A stretch of DNA of 64,000 bases from contig NZ_JACHJB010000003.1 in NCBI RefSeq assembly GCF_014207745.1, forward strand, positions 1,240,001 through 1,304,000. Reading direction: 5' to 3'. How positions within the stretch are numbered: the stretch's first letter is position 1; each line of letters begins with the position of its first letter. Source of the DNA: Nonomuraea muscovyensis (lineage in GTDB: Bacteria; Actinomycetota; Actinomycetes; Streptosporangiales; Streptosporangiaceae). Of this stretch, positions 1 to 10,871 are shown in pieces. The notes below the pieces were generated by a model. The model searched no databases and had not been told where the DNA came from. It saw only the letters and a list, made by a program, of their open reading frames with translations. The position numbers were made by a program, and so were the translations under genes.

Positions 1-551
1 TGACCGGCCTGCTCGGGCCGCTGCTCACCGATCCCGCCGTCCACTTCGTCAAGGGCGCCTACGAGCGGCCCCTGATCGGGGACGACGGGGTGGCCAGGCG
101 CGGCGACGGGGGGCGGGTCACCGAGCTGGTGGCCAGGCCGCTCATCAACCTGTTCTGGCCCGAGCTGGCCGGCTTCCACCAGCCGCTCGGCGGGGAGTAC
201 GCAGCCCGCCGCGAGGTCCTGGCCCAGGTGCCGTTCGTCACCGAGTACGGCGTCGAGTTCGGGATGCTGGTGGACCTGCTGGACCTGGTCGGGCTCGACG
301 CGATGGCCCAGGTGGACCTGGGCACCCGGACGCACTCCCACCAGTCGACCACCGCGCTCGGCCGGATGGCCGGGCAGATCACGCTGACCGCCTGGTCCAG
401 GCTCGAACGGCAGGGCCGGGTCCTGTCGTCGGAGCCGCCGTCCCGGACCCTGCTGCAGTTCGGGCTCGACGGCCGGCCGGACCTGGTGGACGTGTCCGTG
501 GCCGAGCGGCCGCCGCTCGCCTCCCTGCTGTTCGAGGAGGATGTCGCGTGA
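1..551 (+). CDS. gpgS: Glucosyl-3-phosphoglycerate synthase, C-terminal part (5' end outside window)
   Basis: The reading frame is open from the first bases (codons begin at position 3) to TGA at 549-551, giving about 182 C-terminal residues. GpgS transfers glucose from a nucleotide sugar to 3-phosphoglycerate, the first step to glucosylglycerate and, in mycobacteria, methylglucose lipopolysaccharides. The stretch GGRVTELVARPLINLFWPEL, followed by AGFHQPLGGEYAARR, is the conserved GpgS core around the acceptor site. The N-terminal nucleotide-binding half with its DxD motif lies outside the window. The stop codon overlaps the GTG of the next glycosyltransferase by four bases, so the two are translationally coupled. 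Confidence 0.85.
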   Translation, partial: TGLLGPLLTDPAVHFVKGAYERPLIGDDGVARRGDGGRVTELVARPLINLFWPELAGFHQPLGGEYAARREVLAQVPFVTEYGVEFGMLVDLLDLVGLDAMAQVDLGTRTHSHQSTTALGRMAGQITLTAWSRLERQGRVLSSEPPSRTLLQFGLDGRPDLVDVSVAERPPLASLLFEEDVA

Positions 552-1687
552 ACGTGCTCATCAACGCGGGCCCCTGGCTGGAGGTCCCGCCCCCCGGTTA
601 CGGCGGCATCGAGAACGTGGTCGCCACACTGGTGCCCGCCCTGCGCGAGCGGGGCGTGCGGGTGATCCTCGCCTCCGTCGGGTCCAGCACCCTGGAGGTG
701 GACGAACTCGTCAGCGTCTACGACACCGGCCAGTTCGGCGACCTGCAGAAGCCGTACAACCAGGTCATGGGCATCGCCCACGCGCACCAGGCGCGCGTCG
801 TCGAGGAGCTGCGCCGCCGCGACGACGTGGACCTCGTGCACGACCACCTCGAGGTCGTCGGGCCGGCCGTGCTGGCCGCGTTGGACGGGCCGCCCGTCCT
901 GCACACCCTGCACTGGGACCTGCACAAGCACGCGGCGTTCTACGGCGACTTCCCGCAGTCGATCGCCGTCAACGGCGTCTCGGAGTCACAGCTGCGCCGC
1001 GCCCCCGAGGCGCTGCGCAACGCGTCACTGGGCGCGGTCCACCTCGCCTCCCCGCTCGCGGACCGCGACGTGCGGGCCGAACGCGGCGAGCACTTCGTGG
1101 TCATGGGCCGCGTCTGCCGGCTCAAGGGCCAGCACGTGGCCGCCCGCGTCTGCCAGAAGCTGGGGCTCCCCCTGGTCCTGGCCGGTCCAGTGAGCGGCCT
1201 CGGCACGCAGGCCGACCTGGAGACCGTGACACAGGACCCCTACCATCCGCTGCACGGGCACCCCGACGTGCGCTACCACGCCGACGTGGTCGCACCCTAC
1301 CTCGACGGCGACATGGTCCGGTGGATCGGCGCGGTCGGCGGGCGGGAGCGCGACGACCTCTACGCCTCCGCGCGGGCCGCGCTCTTCCCCATCCAGTGGG
1401 ACGAGCCCGGCGGCACGGCCGTCGTGGAGGCCCTGGCCCTCGGGGTGCCGCCGGTGGGCCTGCGCCGCGGCTGCCTGCCCGAGATCGTCGAGCACGGCCG
1501 CACGGGCTTCCTCGCCGACACCGAGGAGGAACTGGCCGAGTGGCTGCTGCGGGCCGACGAGATCGACCCCGAGGAGTGCCGCCGGGAGGCCCGCCGCCGC
1601 TTCTCCCCGAGTGTCATGGGGGAGCGCTACCTGGAGCTGTACGAGCGGACCATCACCCGGTCACGCTCTCTGCGGGGCGCCGGCTGA
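548..1687 (+). CDS. Family 4 glycosyltransferase
   Basis: 379-residue GT-B fold glycosyltransferase. The N-terminal acceptor side has the glycine motif GYGGIE at residues 17-22. The C-terminal donor domain has an EPGGTAVVEAL segment near residues 285-295, which is the GT4 E-x7-E signature that holds the nucleotide-sugar phosphates and ribose. The protein is cytoplasmic, with no membrane segment or signal. The GTG start at 548 overlaps the gpgS stop (GTGA), so it is made with GpgS and probably acts on glucosylglycerate-type or storage-glucan-related sugars. The substrate is inferred from context only. GT4 assignment is firm, exact function unknown. Confidence 0.75.
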   Translation: MNVLINAGPWLEVPPPGYGGIENVVATLVPALRERGVRVILASVGSSTLEVDELVSVYDTGQFGDLQKPYNQVMGIAHAHQARVVEELRRRDDVDLVHDHLEVVGPAVLAALDGPPVLHTLHWDLHKHAAFYGDFPQSIAVNGVSESQLRRAPEALRNASLGAVHLASPLADRDVRAERGEHFVVMGRVCRLKGQHVAARVCQKLGLPLVLAGPVSGLGTQADLETVTQDPYHPLHGHPDVRYHADVVAPYLDGDMVRWIGAVGGRERDDLYASARAALFPIQWDEPGGTAVVEALALGVPPVGLRRGCLPEIVEHGRTGFLADTEEELAEWLLRADEIDPEECRREARRRFSPSVMGERYLELYERTITRSRSLRGAG

Positions 1688-1764
1688 GGACGCCCGTGAC
1701 GATCGTCCAGTCTGAGGCGCATCCCGAATCGGCCGGATGACCGACCCGGATGGGCCGGGAGGCC

Positions 1765-1800
1765 GACACGACCACTCATGATCTTCCGTAAGGTCGTGTC
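1765..1800. promoter_or_regulatory. 9-bp perfect inverted repeat between GT4 and PAP2 genes
   Basis: GACACGACC at 1765-1773 is matched by GGTCGTGTC at 1792-1800 with an 18-base spacer. It lies 77 bases after the glycosyltransferase stop and 27 bases before the PAP2 start. It could be a transcription terminator hairpin (no T-run follows) or a repressor site for the PAP2 gene. Confidence 0.4.
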
Positions 1801-1827
1801 CACGCCTCATTCATCGATTGGACATGT

Positions 1828-3331
<1,504 letters not shown>

Positions 3332-3934
3332 TCAGGACCACGCATGGCGTGACAGGAAACCCCGGTCGCCGGTGGCGTACTCGTGGAAGGCCCGCCGCAC
3401 GTCGGCCAGGTCGGGCAGCAGGGTGCGCACCATCGTGCCCTCCTTGTACTCCACCTCGTAGCCCGCGTCGGGCTGGTCGCCGCCGGGCGACACCTGCAGG
3501 AAGTGCCGCCCGAAGGCGACCAGCGCCGCGAAGGGGTTCTGCGCCGAGAGCGTGCCCAGCACGTCGTGCACCAGGCCCAGGTCGGGGTCGTGCACGATCA
3601 TGCCGTCGCCGGTGTGGAGCTGCATGTCCTGGTAGATCCCGAGCGGGGCCACGTTGTGCACCAGGTCGCGCTGCGGGTCGTAGCAGACCATGCCGTGCGC
3701 GCGGGCCACCGCGAACACCTGACCGGATATCTCGTCCATGGACTCCAGGTCCATGGTCACCAGCACGTGGCCGGGAAAGACGGTGACGAGCCCCGGCAGT
3801 TCCTTGGCCACCTCCGGCACCGCGCCCGTCACGGGCCGGCTCTTCCTGACCGCCAGATAGGTGGCCCGCGCCTGGTCCCTGGTGATCGGCACGGGCTCGT
3901 CCCAGACCATCAACTCAACGCTCACCCCGCCCAT
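3332..3934 (-). CDS. Conserved protein of unknown function
   Basis: About 200 residues; I do not recognise a named domain. The sequence reads as a soluble mixed alpha/beta protein opening with VELMVWDEPVPITRDQA, with no signal peptide or membrane segment. Similar openings (MVWDEP.PI) occur in actinomycete hypothetical proteins. Start is uncertain: ATG 3934 is listed, but GTG at 3925, with AGG nine bases upstream, is equally plausible. It lies 33 bases upstream of pip on the same strand, so co-transcription with pip is likely. mscL is upstream on the same strand. Confidence 0.6.
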   Translation of the reverse strand: MGGVSVELMVWDEPVPITRDQARATYLAVRKSRPVTGAVPEVAKELPGLVTVFPGHVLVTMDLESMDEISGQVFAVARAHGMVCYDPQRDLVHNVAPLGIYQDMQLHTGDGMIVHDPDLGLVHDVLGTLSAQNPFAALVAFGRHFLQVSPGGDQPDAGYEVEYKEGTMVRTLLPDLADVRRAFHEYATGDRGFLSRHAWS

Positions 3935-4016
3935 CCTGCCCAACCCTTGGTCGCCTTGAAGCCCACAACCGGCCAAAACCCCCCATCGCCGGTACGGCAG
4001 GCGATCCCGCTGCGAA

Positions 4017-4439
4017 CTAGGCCAGGGGTTGCTCCGACCGGGGCACCAGCTCGACCGTGCAGTGCGCGCACCTGCGTGCCTCCGCGGGCACGTCGCTCAG
4101 GCACTCCGGGCACTGCTTGGTCGTGGCCTCCTTGTTCCTGTCGAACAGGCTGACCAGCCGGGTCATCGGCAGGACGACGAGCCAGTAGACCACCGCGGCG
4201 ATGATCAGGAAGCTGATCAGGTGGTTGAGGAAGTCGCCGTACCTGAACTCGCTGCCGTTGACGGTGAAGGAGTACTGGGCGAAGTCCGGCTCCCTCCCGC
4301 CCGTGACGGCCCCGATCAGCGGGGTGACGAGATCGCGGACGAGGGCCTGCACCAGACCGCTGAACGTGGCCCCGACGATCACCGCGACGGCCAGCTCGAC
4401 GATGTTGCCGCGTAACAGGAACTTCTTGAAACCTCCCAT
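4017..4439 (-). CDS. mscL: Large-conductance mechanosensitive channel
   Basis: 140-residue MscL, the pentameric inner-membrane channel that opens on membrane tension to release solutes in hypo-osmotic shock. The N-terminal amphipathic start MGGFKKFLLRGN and first pore helix (VELAVAVIVGATFSGLV) are canonical; the second helix is at about residues 72-92. The C-terminus carries CPEC and CAHC pairs (about 109-127) that form a zinc-ribbon-like tail, an extension seen in some actinobacterial MscL proteins and absent from E. coli MscL. It neighbours trehalose genes, which fits osmotic-stress functions, but it is transcribed away from them. Confidence 0.9.
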   Translation of the reverse strand: MGGFKKFLLRGNIVELAVAVIVGATFSGLVQALVRDLVTPLIGAVTGGREPDFAQYSFTVNGSEFRYGDFLNHLISFLIIAAVVYWLVVLPMTRLVSLFDRNKEATTKQCPECLSDVPAEARRCAHCTVELVPRSEQPLA

Positions 4440-4624
4440 GAGTCGTCAAGTGACCGGGACCGGAAGGGTCAAACGCGGACGGACGGCGTCGAACGCGCCG
4501 GACTCGATCCCGTCGGAGGCGGCTCGGCTACGCCCAGGTGACCGGGCTAACCCGCCGACTTCGGGGAAGAACCTGTTCGGCCCACGGAGCGGCGGGCTTG
4601 TCGGGCAGATCAGGGGAACGCACC

Positions 4625-6745
4625 ATGGGGAAGAACGGCAAGGGAGCCTCGATGATCGAAGTGTGGCCGGGAGACCCCTATCCTCTCGGCGCGACCTATG
4701 ACGGCGCCGGCACCAACTTCTCGCTCTACACCGAGGTCGCCGACAAGGTGGAGCTGTGCCTGTTCGACGAGGGCAACAACGAGTCGCGCGTGGCGCTCAC
4801 CGAGGTCGACGGCTTCATCTGGCACGGCTACCTGCCCGGCATCGGTCCGGGCCAGCGCTACGGCTACCGGGTGCACGGCCCGTACGATCCGGCGCGCGGC
4901 CTGCGCTGCAACCCGGCCAAGCTGCTGCTCGACCCGTACGCCACGGCGATCGAAGGCGGCGTCACCTGGAACGAGGCGGTCTACGGCTACCGCTTCGGGC
5001 AGCCCGACTCGCGCAACGACCTCGACTCGGCGCCCTACATGCCCCGCTCCATCGTGATCAACCCGTTCTTCGGGTGGGGCCACGACAGGCCGCCGGCCGT
5101 CCCGTACCACGACACCGTGATCTACGAGGCGCACGTGCGCGGCCTGACGATCCAGCACCCCAAGATCCCCGAGCACCTGCGCGGCACGTACGCCGCCCTC
5201 GGCCACCCGGAGATCCTCGACCACCTGACCAAGCTCGGCGTGACCGCGCTGGAGCTGATGCCGGTGCACCAGTTCGTCACCGACCACGTGCTGGAGGAAC
5301 GCGGACTGACCAACTACTGGGGCTACAACTCGATCGGCTTCTTCGCCCCGCACAACAGCTACTCCAGCCAGGGGCAGCGCGGCGGCCAGGTGCTGGAGTT
5401 CAAGGCGATGGTCCGCGCCCTGCACGAGGCGGGCATCGAGGTCATCCTCGACGTGGTCTACAACCACACGGCGGAGGGCAACCACCTCGGGCCGACGCTC
5501 GGGTTCAAGGGCATCGACAACCCCGACTACTACCGGCTCGTCGACGGCGATCCGCGCCACTACATGGACACCACGGGCACCGGCAACAGCCTGCTCATGC
5601 GCTCCCCGCACGTCCTGCAGATGATCATGGACTCGCTGCGCTACTGGGTGACCGAGATGCACGTCGACGGCTTCCGCTTCGACCTGGCCTCGACCCTGGC
5701 GCGCGAGCTGCACGAGGTCGACCGGCTGAGCGCGTTCTTCGACCTGGTGCAGCAGGACCCGGTGCTGTCGCAGGTCAAGCTGATCGCCGAGCCGTGGGAC
5801 GTGGGGCCGGGCGGCTACCAGGTCGGCAACTTCCCCTCCCGCTGGACCGAGTGGAACGGCCGCTACCGCGACACCATCCGCGACCTGTGGCGCGGCCGAC
5901 CGGCCACGCTGCCCGAGTTCGGCTCCCGGTTCACCGGCTCCAGCGACCTCTACCAGGACGACATGCGCCGGCCCGCCGCCTCCATCAACTTCGTCACCTG
6001 CCACGACGGCTTCACCCTGCAGGACCTCGTCTCCTACGACCACAAGCACAACGAGGCCAACAAGGAGGGCAACCGCGACGGCACCGACGACAACCGCTCC
6101 TGGAACTGCGGCGCGGAAGGCCCGGCCGACCTCGCCATCGAGTCGCTGCGCGAGCAGCAGAAGCGCAACTTCCTGACCACGCTGTTCCTGTCGCAGGGCG
6201 TGCCGATGCTCTCGCACGGCGACGAGCTGGGCCGCACCCAGCAGGGCAACAACAACGGCTACTGCCAGGACAACGAGCTGACCTGGGTCGACTGGTCCGA
6301 CGTGCGCGAGAACTGGCTGCTGCTGGAGTTCACCCAACGCCTCGCCGAGCTGCGCAAGAAGCACCAGGTGTTCAGGCGCAGGAGGTTCTTCTACGGCAAG
6401 CCGGTACGCGGGCTGAGCGACATCGCCTGGCTCACCCCGTCCGGTGAGGAGATGACCGACGCCGACTGGAACGTCGGATACGCCAAGTCACTGGCCGTCT
6501 TCCTCAACGGCGACGCCATCACCGAGCCCGACCGGCGCGGCAGGCCGATCCGCGACGACTCGTTCCTGTTGCTGTTCAACGCCCACCACGACACGATCGC
6601 GTTCACGATTCCGAAGGACTACGGAGACATGTGGCAGACGGAGATCGACACGGCCATGCCGATCATCCTGGACGTCCGCCTGAGCCGGGCGGGCGAGGCC
6701 GTGGACGTCCCCGGCCGCAGCGTGCGGGTGCTGCGCCGTGTCTAG
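4625..6745 (+). CDS. glgX: Glycogen debranching enzyme (isoamylase type, GH13)
   Basis: 706-residue GH13 enzyme that hydrolyses alpha-1,6 branches of glycogen, here supplying linear maltodextrins to TreY. It has an N-terminal CBM48 domain (about 10-110), then the catalytic barrel with nucleophile D353 (DGFRFDLAST), acid E389 (IAEPWD) and transition-state D461 (CHDGFT). ATG 4625 is preceded by GGGGAA at good spacing. ATG 4652 with AGGGAG is a second possible start, nine residues shorter. The last eight bases overlap treY, forming one operon glgX-treY-treZ. Confidence 0.93.
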   Translation: MGKNGKGASMIEVWPGDPYPLGATYDGAGTNFSLYTEVADKVELCLFDEGNNESRVALTEVDGFIWHGYLPGIGPGQRYGYRVHGPYDPARGLRCNPAKLLLDPYATAIEGGVTWNEAVYGYRFGQPDSRNDLDSAPYMPRSIVINPFFGWGHDRPPAVPYHDTVIYEAHVRGLTIQHPKIPEHLRGTYAALGHPEILDHLTKLGVTALELMPVHQFVTDHVLEERGLTNYWGYNSIGFFAPHNSYSSQGQRGGQVLEFKAMVRALHEAGIEVILDVVYNHTAEGNHLGPTLGFKGIDNPDYYRLVDGDPRHYMDTTGTGNSLLMRSPHVLQMIMDSLRYWVTEMHVDGFRFDLASTLARELHEVDRLSAFFDLVQQDPVLSQVKLIAEPWDVGPGGYQVGNFPSRWTEWNGRYRDTIRDLWRGRPATLPEFGSRFTGSSDLYQDDMRRPAASINFVTCHDGFTLQDLVSYDHKHNEANKEGNRDGTDDNRSWNCGAEGPADLAIESLREQQKRNFLTTLFLSQGVPMLSHGDELGRTQQGNNNGYCQDNELTWVDWSDVRENWLLLEFTQRLAELRKKHQVFRRRRFFYGKPVRGLSDIAWLTPSGEEMTDADWNVGYAKSLAVFLNGDAITEPDRRGRPIRDDSFLLLFNAHHDTIAFTIPKDYGDMWQTEIDTAMPIILDVRLSRAGEAVDVPGRSVRVLRRV

Positions 6746-8876
6746 GCCCATCTCGACCTACCGGGTCCAGCTGACCCCCGACTTCGGGTTCGCGCAGGTC
6801 GCCGAGATCGCCGGCTACCTGCGCGACCTCGGCGTCAGCCACGTCTACCTGTCGCCCATCCTGCAGGCCAACCCCGGCTCGCTGCACGGCTACGACGTCA
6901 CCGACCACTCGCGCATCCGCGAGGAGTTCGGCGGCGCCAAGGGGTTCCGCGAGATGGCCGAACAGCTCGCCGCGCACGACCTCGGCGTGGTGGTCGACAT
7001 CGTGCCCAACCACATGAACACCACCAACCCACGCTTTTGGGAGGTGCTCCGCGACGGCCCCGGCTCGGCGTACGCGAGCTGGTTCGACATCGAGTGGGAC
7101 GGCGGCAAGGTGGCGCTGCCGGTGCTCGGCGACGACACCGAGCCCGTCGCGGACGGCGACGTGCTGCGCTACCACGAGCACACCTTCCCCCATCCCGGCC
7201 ACTACCGGCTGGTCGACTGGCGTGAGGGGCCCGGCTATCGGCGCTTCTTCGACGTCTCCACGCTGATCGGGCTGCGCGTGGAGGACCCGGCGGTGTTCTT
7301 CGCCACGCACGAGGTGATCTTCTGGCTGCTGGACGAGGGGCTGATCGACGGGTTGCGCGTCGACCACCCCGACGGCCTGGCCGACCCGCGCGGCTACCTC
7401 CGGCGGCTGCGCGCCCGCACGGGCGGCGCCTGGACGGTCGTGGAGAAGATCCTCATCGGCGAGGAGCGGCTGCCGGCCGACTGGCCGTGCGACGGCACCA
7501 CCGGTTACGAGGTGCTCAACCGGGTCAACCGCCTGTTCGTCGACCCGGCGGGCAAGGAGCCGCTGGTCGAGCTGTTCACCCGGCTGACCGGCGAACCCGG
7601 CGACTACCTGCCGGTGGTGGCGCGGGCCAAGCGCGAGGTGATCGACCTGTTCTTCGGGGCCGAGGTGAAGCGGCTGGCCCAGCTCGCCTCCTGCGAGCCG
7701 GAGACGGTGGCCGAGCTGCTGGCCGCCATGCCGGTCTACCGGGCGTACGCGGTGCCGGGCGAGCCGCCGCCGCCCGAGTCGGCCGAGATCGTCCGACAGG
7801 CGGCGGCCGCGTGCTCGCCCGCCGCCCGCCGCCTCGCCGAACAGGTCCTGCACGGCCCGCCTGAGCTGGTCATCCGCTTCCAGCAGGCGTGCGGGCCCGT
7901 CATGGCCAAGGGCGTCGAGGACACCGCGCTCTACCGGTGGTATCCGCTGTCCTGCCTGAACGAGGTCGGCGGCGAGCCGGACGCGTTCGGGATCGAGGTG
8001 GCGGAGTTCCACGAGTTCTGCGCCAGCATGCCGCCCCACTCGATGACCACGCTGTCCACGCACGACACCAAGCGGTCGGAGGACGTACGGGCCCGGCTGT
8101 CGGTGCTGTCGGAGCTGCCGCAGGAGTGGGCGGAGACGGTCACCGCCTGGTCGCAGATCGTGCGGCTGGACCCGCGCCTCGACTGCCTGGCCTGGCAGAA
8201 CCTCATGGCCGCCTGGCCCGTCTCCGCCGAGCGGTTCGCCGGCTACCTGCTCAAGGCGGCCCGTGAGGCCAAGACCGCCATCTCCTGGGTCAACCCCGAC
8301 CCCGGCTACGAGCGGCGGCTGCGCGAGTTCGCCGAGGCGGCCGTGAAGCTGCCCGTCGGGGAGTTCGCCGAGCGGATCGAGCCGTACGCCATGTCCAACT
8401 CGCTCGGGGCCAAGCTCGTGCAGCTCATGATGCCCGGCGTGCCGGACGTCTACCAGGGCAACGAGACGACCGACTTCTCGCTGGTCGACCCGGACAACCG
8501 GCGGCCGGTGAGCTACCCGCGCACACCCGCCTCGGCGTGGGACGCGGCCAAGCTGCTGGTCACCGGCCAGGCGCTGCGGCTGCGGCGCAGGCTCGGGCCG
8601 GCGGCGCCGTACACGCCGCTCCAGGCGGACGGCGAGGCGGCGGAGCACGCCGTCGCCTTCGCCCGCAGCCAGGGGGAGCGGGCCCGCGCGGTCGCGGTCG
8701 CCACCCGGCTCCCGGTGGGCCTCGAACGGCGTGGCGGCTGGGGGGCCACCACGCTCACCCTGCCGCCGGGCAACTGGCGCGAGCTGCTCACGGGCGGCCT
8801 CTACACCGGCCGGGTGCCGCTGGCCCACCTCCTCCACCAGTATCCCGTCGCACTCCTGGAGAGACATGATCTTTGA
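6738..8876 (+). CDS. treY: Maltooligosyltrehalose synthase
   Basis: 712-residue GH13 isomerase that turns the reducing-end alpha-1,4 bond of maltodextrins into the alpha,alpha-1,1 bond of maltooligosyltrehalose. The opening STYRVQLTPDFGF is diagnostic for TreY. Catalytic residues are D209 (GLRVDHPDGL), E236 (VVEKIL) and D443 (THDTKRSEDVRARL). The GTG start at 6738 lies inside the end of glgX, and the end overlaps treZ by 11 bases. Length is slightly below the usual 720-800 residues but all core motifs are present. Confidence 0.94.
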   Translation: MSRPISTYRVQLTPDFGFAQVAEIAGYLRDLGVSHVYLSPILQANPGSLHGYDVTDHSRIREEFGGAKGFREMAEQLAAHDLGVVVDIVPNHMNTTNPRFWEVLRDGPGSAYASWFDIEWDGGKVALPVLGDDTEPVADGDVLRYHEHTFPHPGHYRLVDWREGPGYRRFFDVSTLIGLRVEDPAVFFATHEVIFWLLDEGLIDGLRVDHPDGLADPRGYLRRLRARTGGAWTVVEKILIGEERLPADWPCDGTTGYEVLNRVNRLFVDPAGKEPLVELFTRLTGEPGDYLPVVARAKREVIDLFFGAEVKRLAQLASCEPETVAELLAAMPVYRAYAVPGEPPPPESAEIVRQAAAACSPAARRLAEQVLHGPPELVIRFQQACGPVMAKGVEDTALYRWYPLSCLNEVGGEPDAFGIEVAEFHEFCASMPPHSMTTLSTHDTKRSEDVRARLSVLSELPQEWAETVTAWSQIVRLDPRLDCLAWQNLMAAWPVSAERFAGYLLKAAREAKTAISWVNPDPGYERRLREFAEAAVKLPVGEFAERIEPYAMSNSLGAKLVQLMMPGVPDVYQGNETTDFSLVDPDNRRPVSYPRTPASAWDAAKLLVTGQALRLRRRLGPAAPYTPLQADGEAAEHAVAFARSQGERARAVAVATRLPVGLERRGGWGATTLTLPPGNWRELLTGGLYTGRVPLAHLLHQYPVALLERHDL

Positions 8877-10602
8877 GGTGTGGGCACCGAAGGCCACGGC
8901 CGTCGAGGTCGACGTTCTGGGCGGGCGGAGGGCCATGTCCCCGCTGCCGGACGGCTGGTGGGCGCTCGACGTCCCCGAGGCCGCCCACGGCACCCGCTAC
9001 GGGTACGTGGTCGACGGCGGCGGACCGTACCCCGACCCGCGCTCCCGGCGGCAGCCCGAAGGGATCTTCGGGCCCAGCGCCGTCTACGACCACGGGCGCT
9101 ACACGTGGTCCGACGACGAGTGGACCGGCCGCGACCTGCGCGGGGCCGTCATCTACGAGCTGCACATCGGCACGTTCACGCAGGGCGGCACGTTCGAGGC
9201 GGCCATCGACCGGCTGGAGCACCTGGTCGAGCTGGGCGTCGACTTCGTCGAGGTCATGCCCGTCGCCCCGGTGCCCGGCGGGCGCAACTGGGGCTACGAC
9301 GGGGTCGACCTGTACGCGGTCAACGAGACGTACGGGGGGCCCGACGGGCTCAAGTCGTTCGTGGACGCCTGCCACCGGCACGGGCTCGGCGTCATCCTCG
9401 ACGTGGTCTACAACCACCTCGGGCCGTCGGGCAACTTCCTGCACCCGTTCGGACCGTACTTCTCCGGATTCGCCGGGAGCTACTGGGGCGAGGCGGTCAA
9501 CCTCGACGGGCCGGGCTCCGACGAGGTGCGCCGCTACTTCATCGGCAACGCGATCCAGTGGCTGCGCGACTACCACATCGACGGGCTCCGGCTGGACGCC
9601 GTGCACGCCCTGCACGACAAGCGGGCCACCCACCTGCTGGCCGAGCTGTCGGCGGAGGTCGACGCGCTCGCCTGCGCGGTCGGCCGCCCGCTGTCGCTGA
9701 TCGCCGAGTCCGACCTGAACGACCCGCGCATGGTCCGCCCGCTCGACGCCGGCGGCCTCGGCATGACCGCGCAGTGGAACGACGACGTCCACCACGTCCT
9801 GCACACCGCCGTCAGCGGCGAGACGCACGGCTACTACGGCGACTTCGTCGGGCTGGAGGCCCTGGCCAAGGTGCTGACCTCGGGCGTCCTCCACGACGGC
9901 GGCCACTCCAGCTTCCGGCAGCGCTCGCACGGCAGCCCGTACACCGGTGTGCCCGGCCACCGGCTGGTCGCCTGCCTGCAGAACCACGACCAGATCGGCA
10001 ACCGCCCCGCCGGCGACCGGCTGCCGCCCGCCGCGCTCACGCTCGGCGCCGGCCTGCTGCTGACCTCGCCGTTCACGCCGATGCTGTTCATGGGGGAGGA
10101 GTGGGGGGCGCGCTCGCCGTTCCTGTTCTTCTCCGACCACGTCGAGCCGCACCTGCGCGAGAGCGAGGGCGGGCGCAGGGAGACGGAGTTCGAGGGGTTC
10201 GGGTACGCCTGGGAGGCGCCCAACCCCTCCAGCGAGGAGACGTTCCTCATGTCGAAGCTCGACTGGGCGGAGCTGAAGGAGGAGGCGCACTGGTCGCTGC
10301 TGTGCTGGTACCGCGACCTGATCGCGCTGCGCAAGGCGCTGCCGGAGCTTTCGGACCCGCGCCTGGACCGGGTGCGGGTGGAGACGGATCCGGAGGGCGA
10401 CTGGCTGGCCATGTGGCGGGGGGAGGTGTGCGTGGCGGTGAACTTCGGCGATGAGCCGGTGACGGTGCCGGTGCGCGGGGGGAGCGTCCTGCTGGCCTCG
10501 GACGAGCCGGTGTCACTGGAGCAGGACGGGCTGCGGCTCCCGGCCCAGAGCCTTGCCATCTGCCGCCCCACCCCTGACCCGGGCCTGACCCGGGCCGTCT
10601 GA
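8866..10602 (+). CDS. treZ: Maltooligosyltrehalose trehalohydrolase
   Basis: 578-residue GH13 enzyme that cuts trehalose off maltooligosyltrehalose, completing the TreYZ route. It has an N-terminal CBM48-like domain (1-90) and the catalytic barrel with nucleophile D244 (GLRLDAVHAL), acid E281 (IAESDLND) and D375 (NHDQIGNR). ATG 8866 is preceded by GGAGA. An upstream extension of the frame lies inside treY and is not used. The final residues (PDPGLTRAV) are encoded by the first copy of a 35-bp tandem repeat that runs on past the stop, so the native C-terminus may have been altered by repeat growth. Confidence 0.94.
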   Translation: MIFEVWAPKATAVEVDVLGGRRAMSPLPDGWWALDVPEAAHGTRYGYVVDGGGPYPDPRSRRQPEGIFGPSAVYDHGRYTWSDDEWTGRDLRGAVIYELHIGTFTQGGTFEAAIDRLEHLVELGVDFVEVMPVAPVPGGRNWGYDGVDLYAVNETYGGPDGLKSFVDACHRHGLGVILDVVYNHLGPSGNFLHPFGPYFSGFAGSYWGEAVNLDGPGSDEVRRYFIGNAIQWLRDYHIDGLRLDAVHALHDKRATHLLAELSAEVDALACAVGRPLSLIAESDLNDPRMVRPLDAGGLGMTAQWNDDVHHVLHTAVSGETHGYYGDFVGLEALAKVLTSGVLHDGGHSSFRQRSHGSPYTGVPGHRLVACLQNHDQIGNRPAGDRLPPAALTLGAGLLLTSPFTPMLFMGEEWGARSPFLFFSDHVEPHLRESEGGRRETEFEGFGYAWEAPNPSSEETFLMSKLDWAELKEEAHWSLLCWYRDLIALRKALPELSDPRLDRVRVETDPEGDWLAMWRGEVCVAVNFGDEPVTVPVRGGSVLLASDEPVSLEQDGLRLPAQSLAICRPTPDPGLTRAV

Positions 10603-10745
10603 CGCCGCTCGACCCGGGCCTGACCCGGGCCGTCTGACGCCGCTTGACCCGGGCCTGACCCGGGCCGTCTGACGCCGCTCGACCCGGGCCGTCCGACCTG
10701 GGCGGTCTGACCCGGGCCGTCTGACGCCGCTCGACCCGGGCCGCC
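10576..10745. repeat. 35-bp tandem repeat array overlapping the treZ stop
   Basis: Three copies of a 35-bp unit beginning GACCCGGGCCTGACCCGGGC start at 10576, 10611 and 10646. They are identical except for the last base of the second copy. A decayed fourth unit follows at about 10681-10732 and a partial fifth begins at 10733. The unit itself is a near-duplication of GACCCGGGCC. The first copy encodes the last residues and stop of TreZ. The rest of the 10603-10871 intergenic stretch holds nothing else recognisable apart from the Shine-Dalgarno sequence of the next gene. Confidence 0.9.
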
Positions 10746-10871
10746 ACGCCGGCTCGTCGTCCACAGGCGGCTGACCAACCACCCGCCCCCATCCACAGAA
10801 CCCCGTTCACCCCCGCCACCCCACCCGCTCGTTCTCCATGCTGAGGGCCTCACCATCCCGGAGGCCCACAC

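Noticed and set aside
6663-8993. 776-codon open frame on the minus strand opposite treY
   Set aside because: It is the antisense shadow of treY in high-GC sequence; its translation is His/Arg/Gly-rich low complexity with no domain, while treY has all family motifs.
10576-10745. Tandem repeats considered as a CRISPR array
   Set aside because: Units are directly abutting with no unique spacers, and no cas genes are present.
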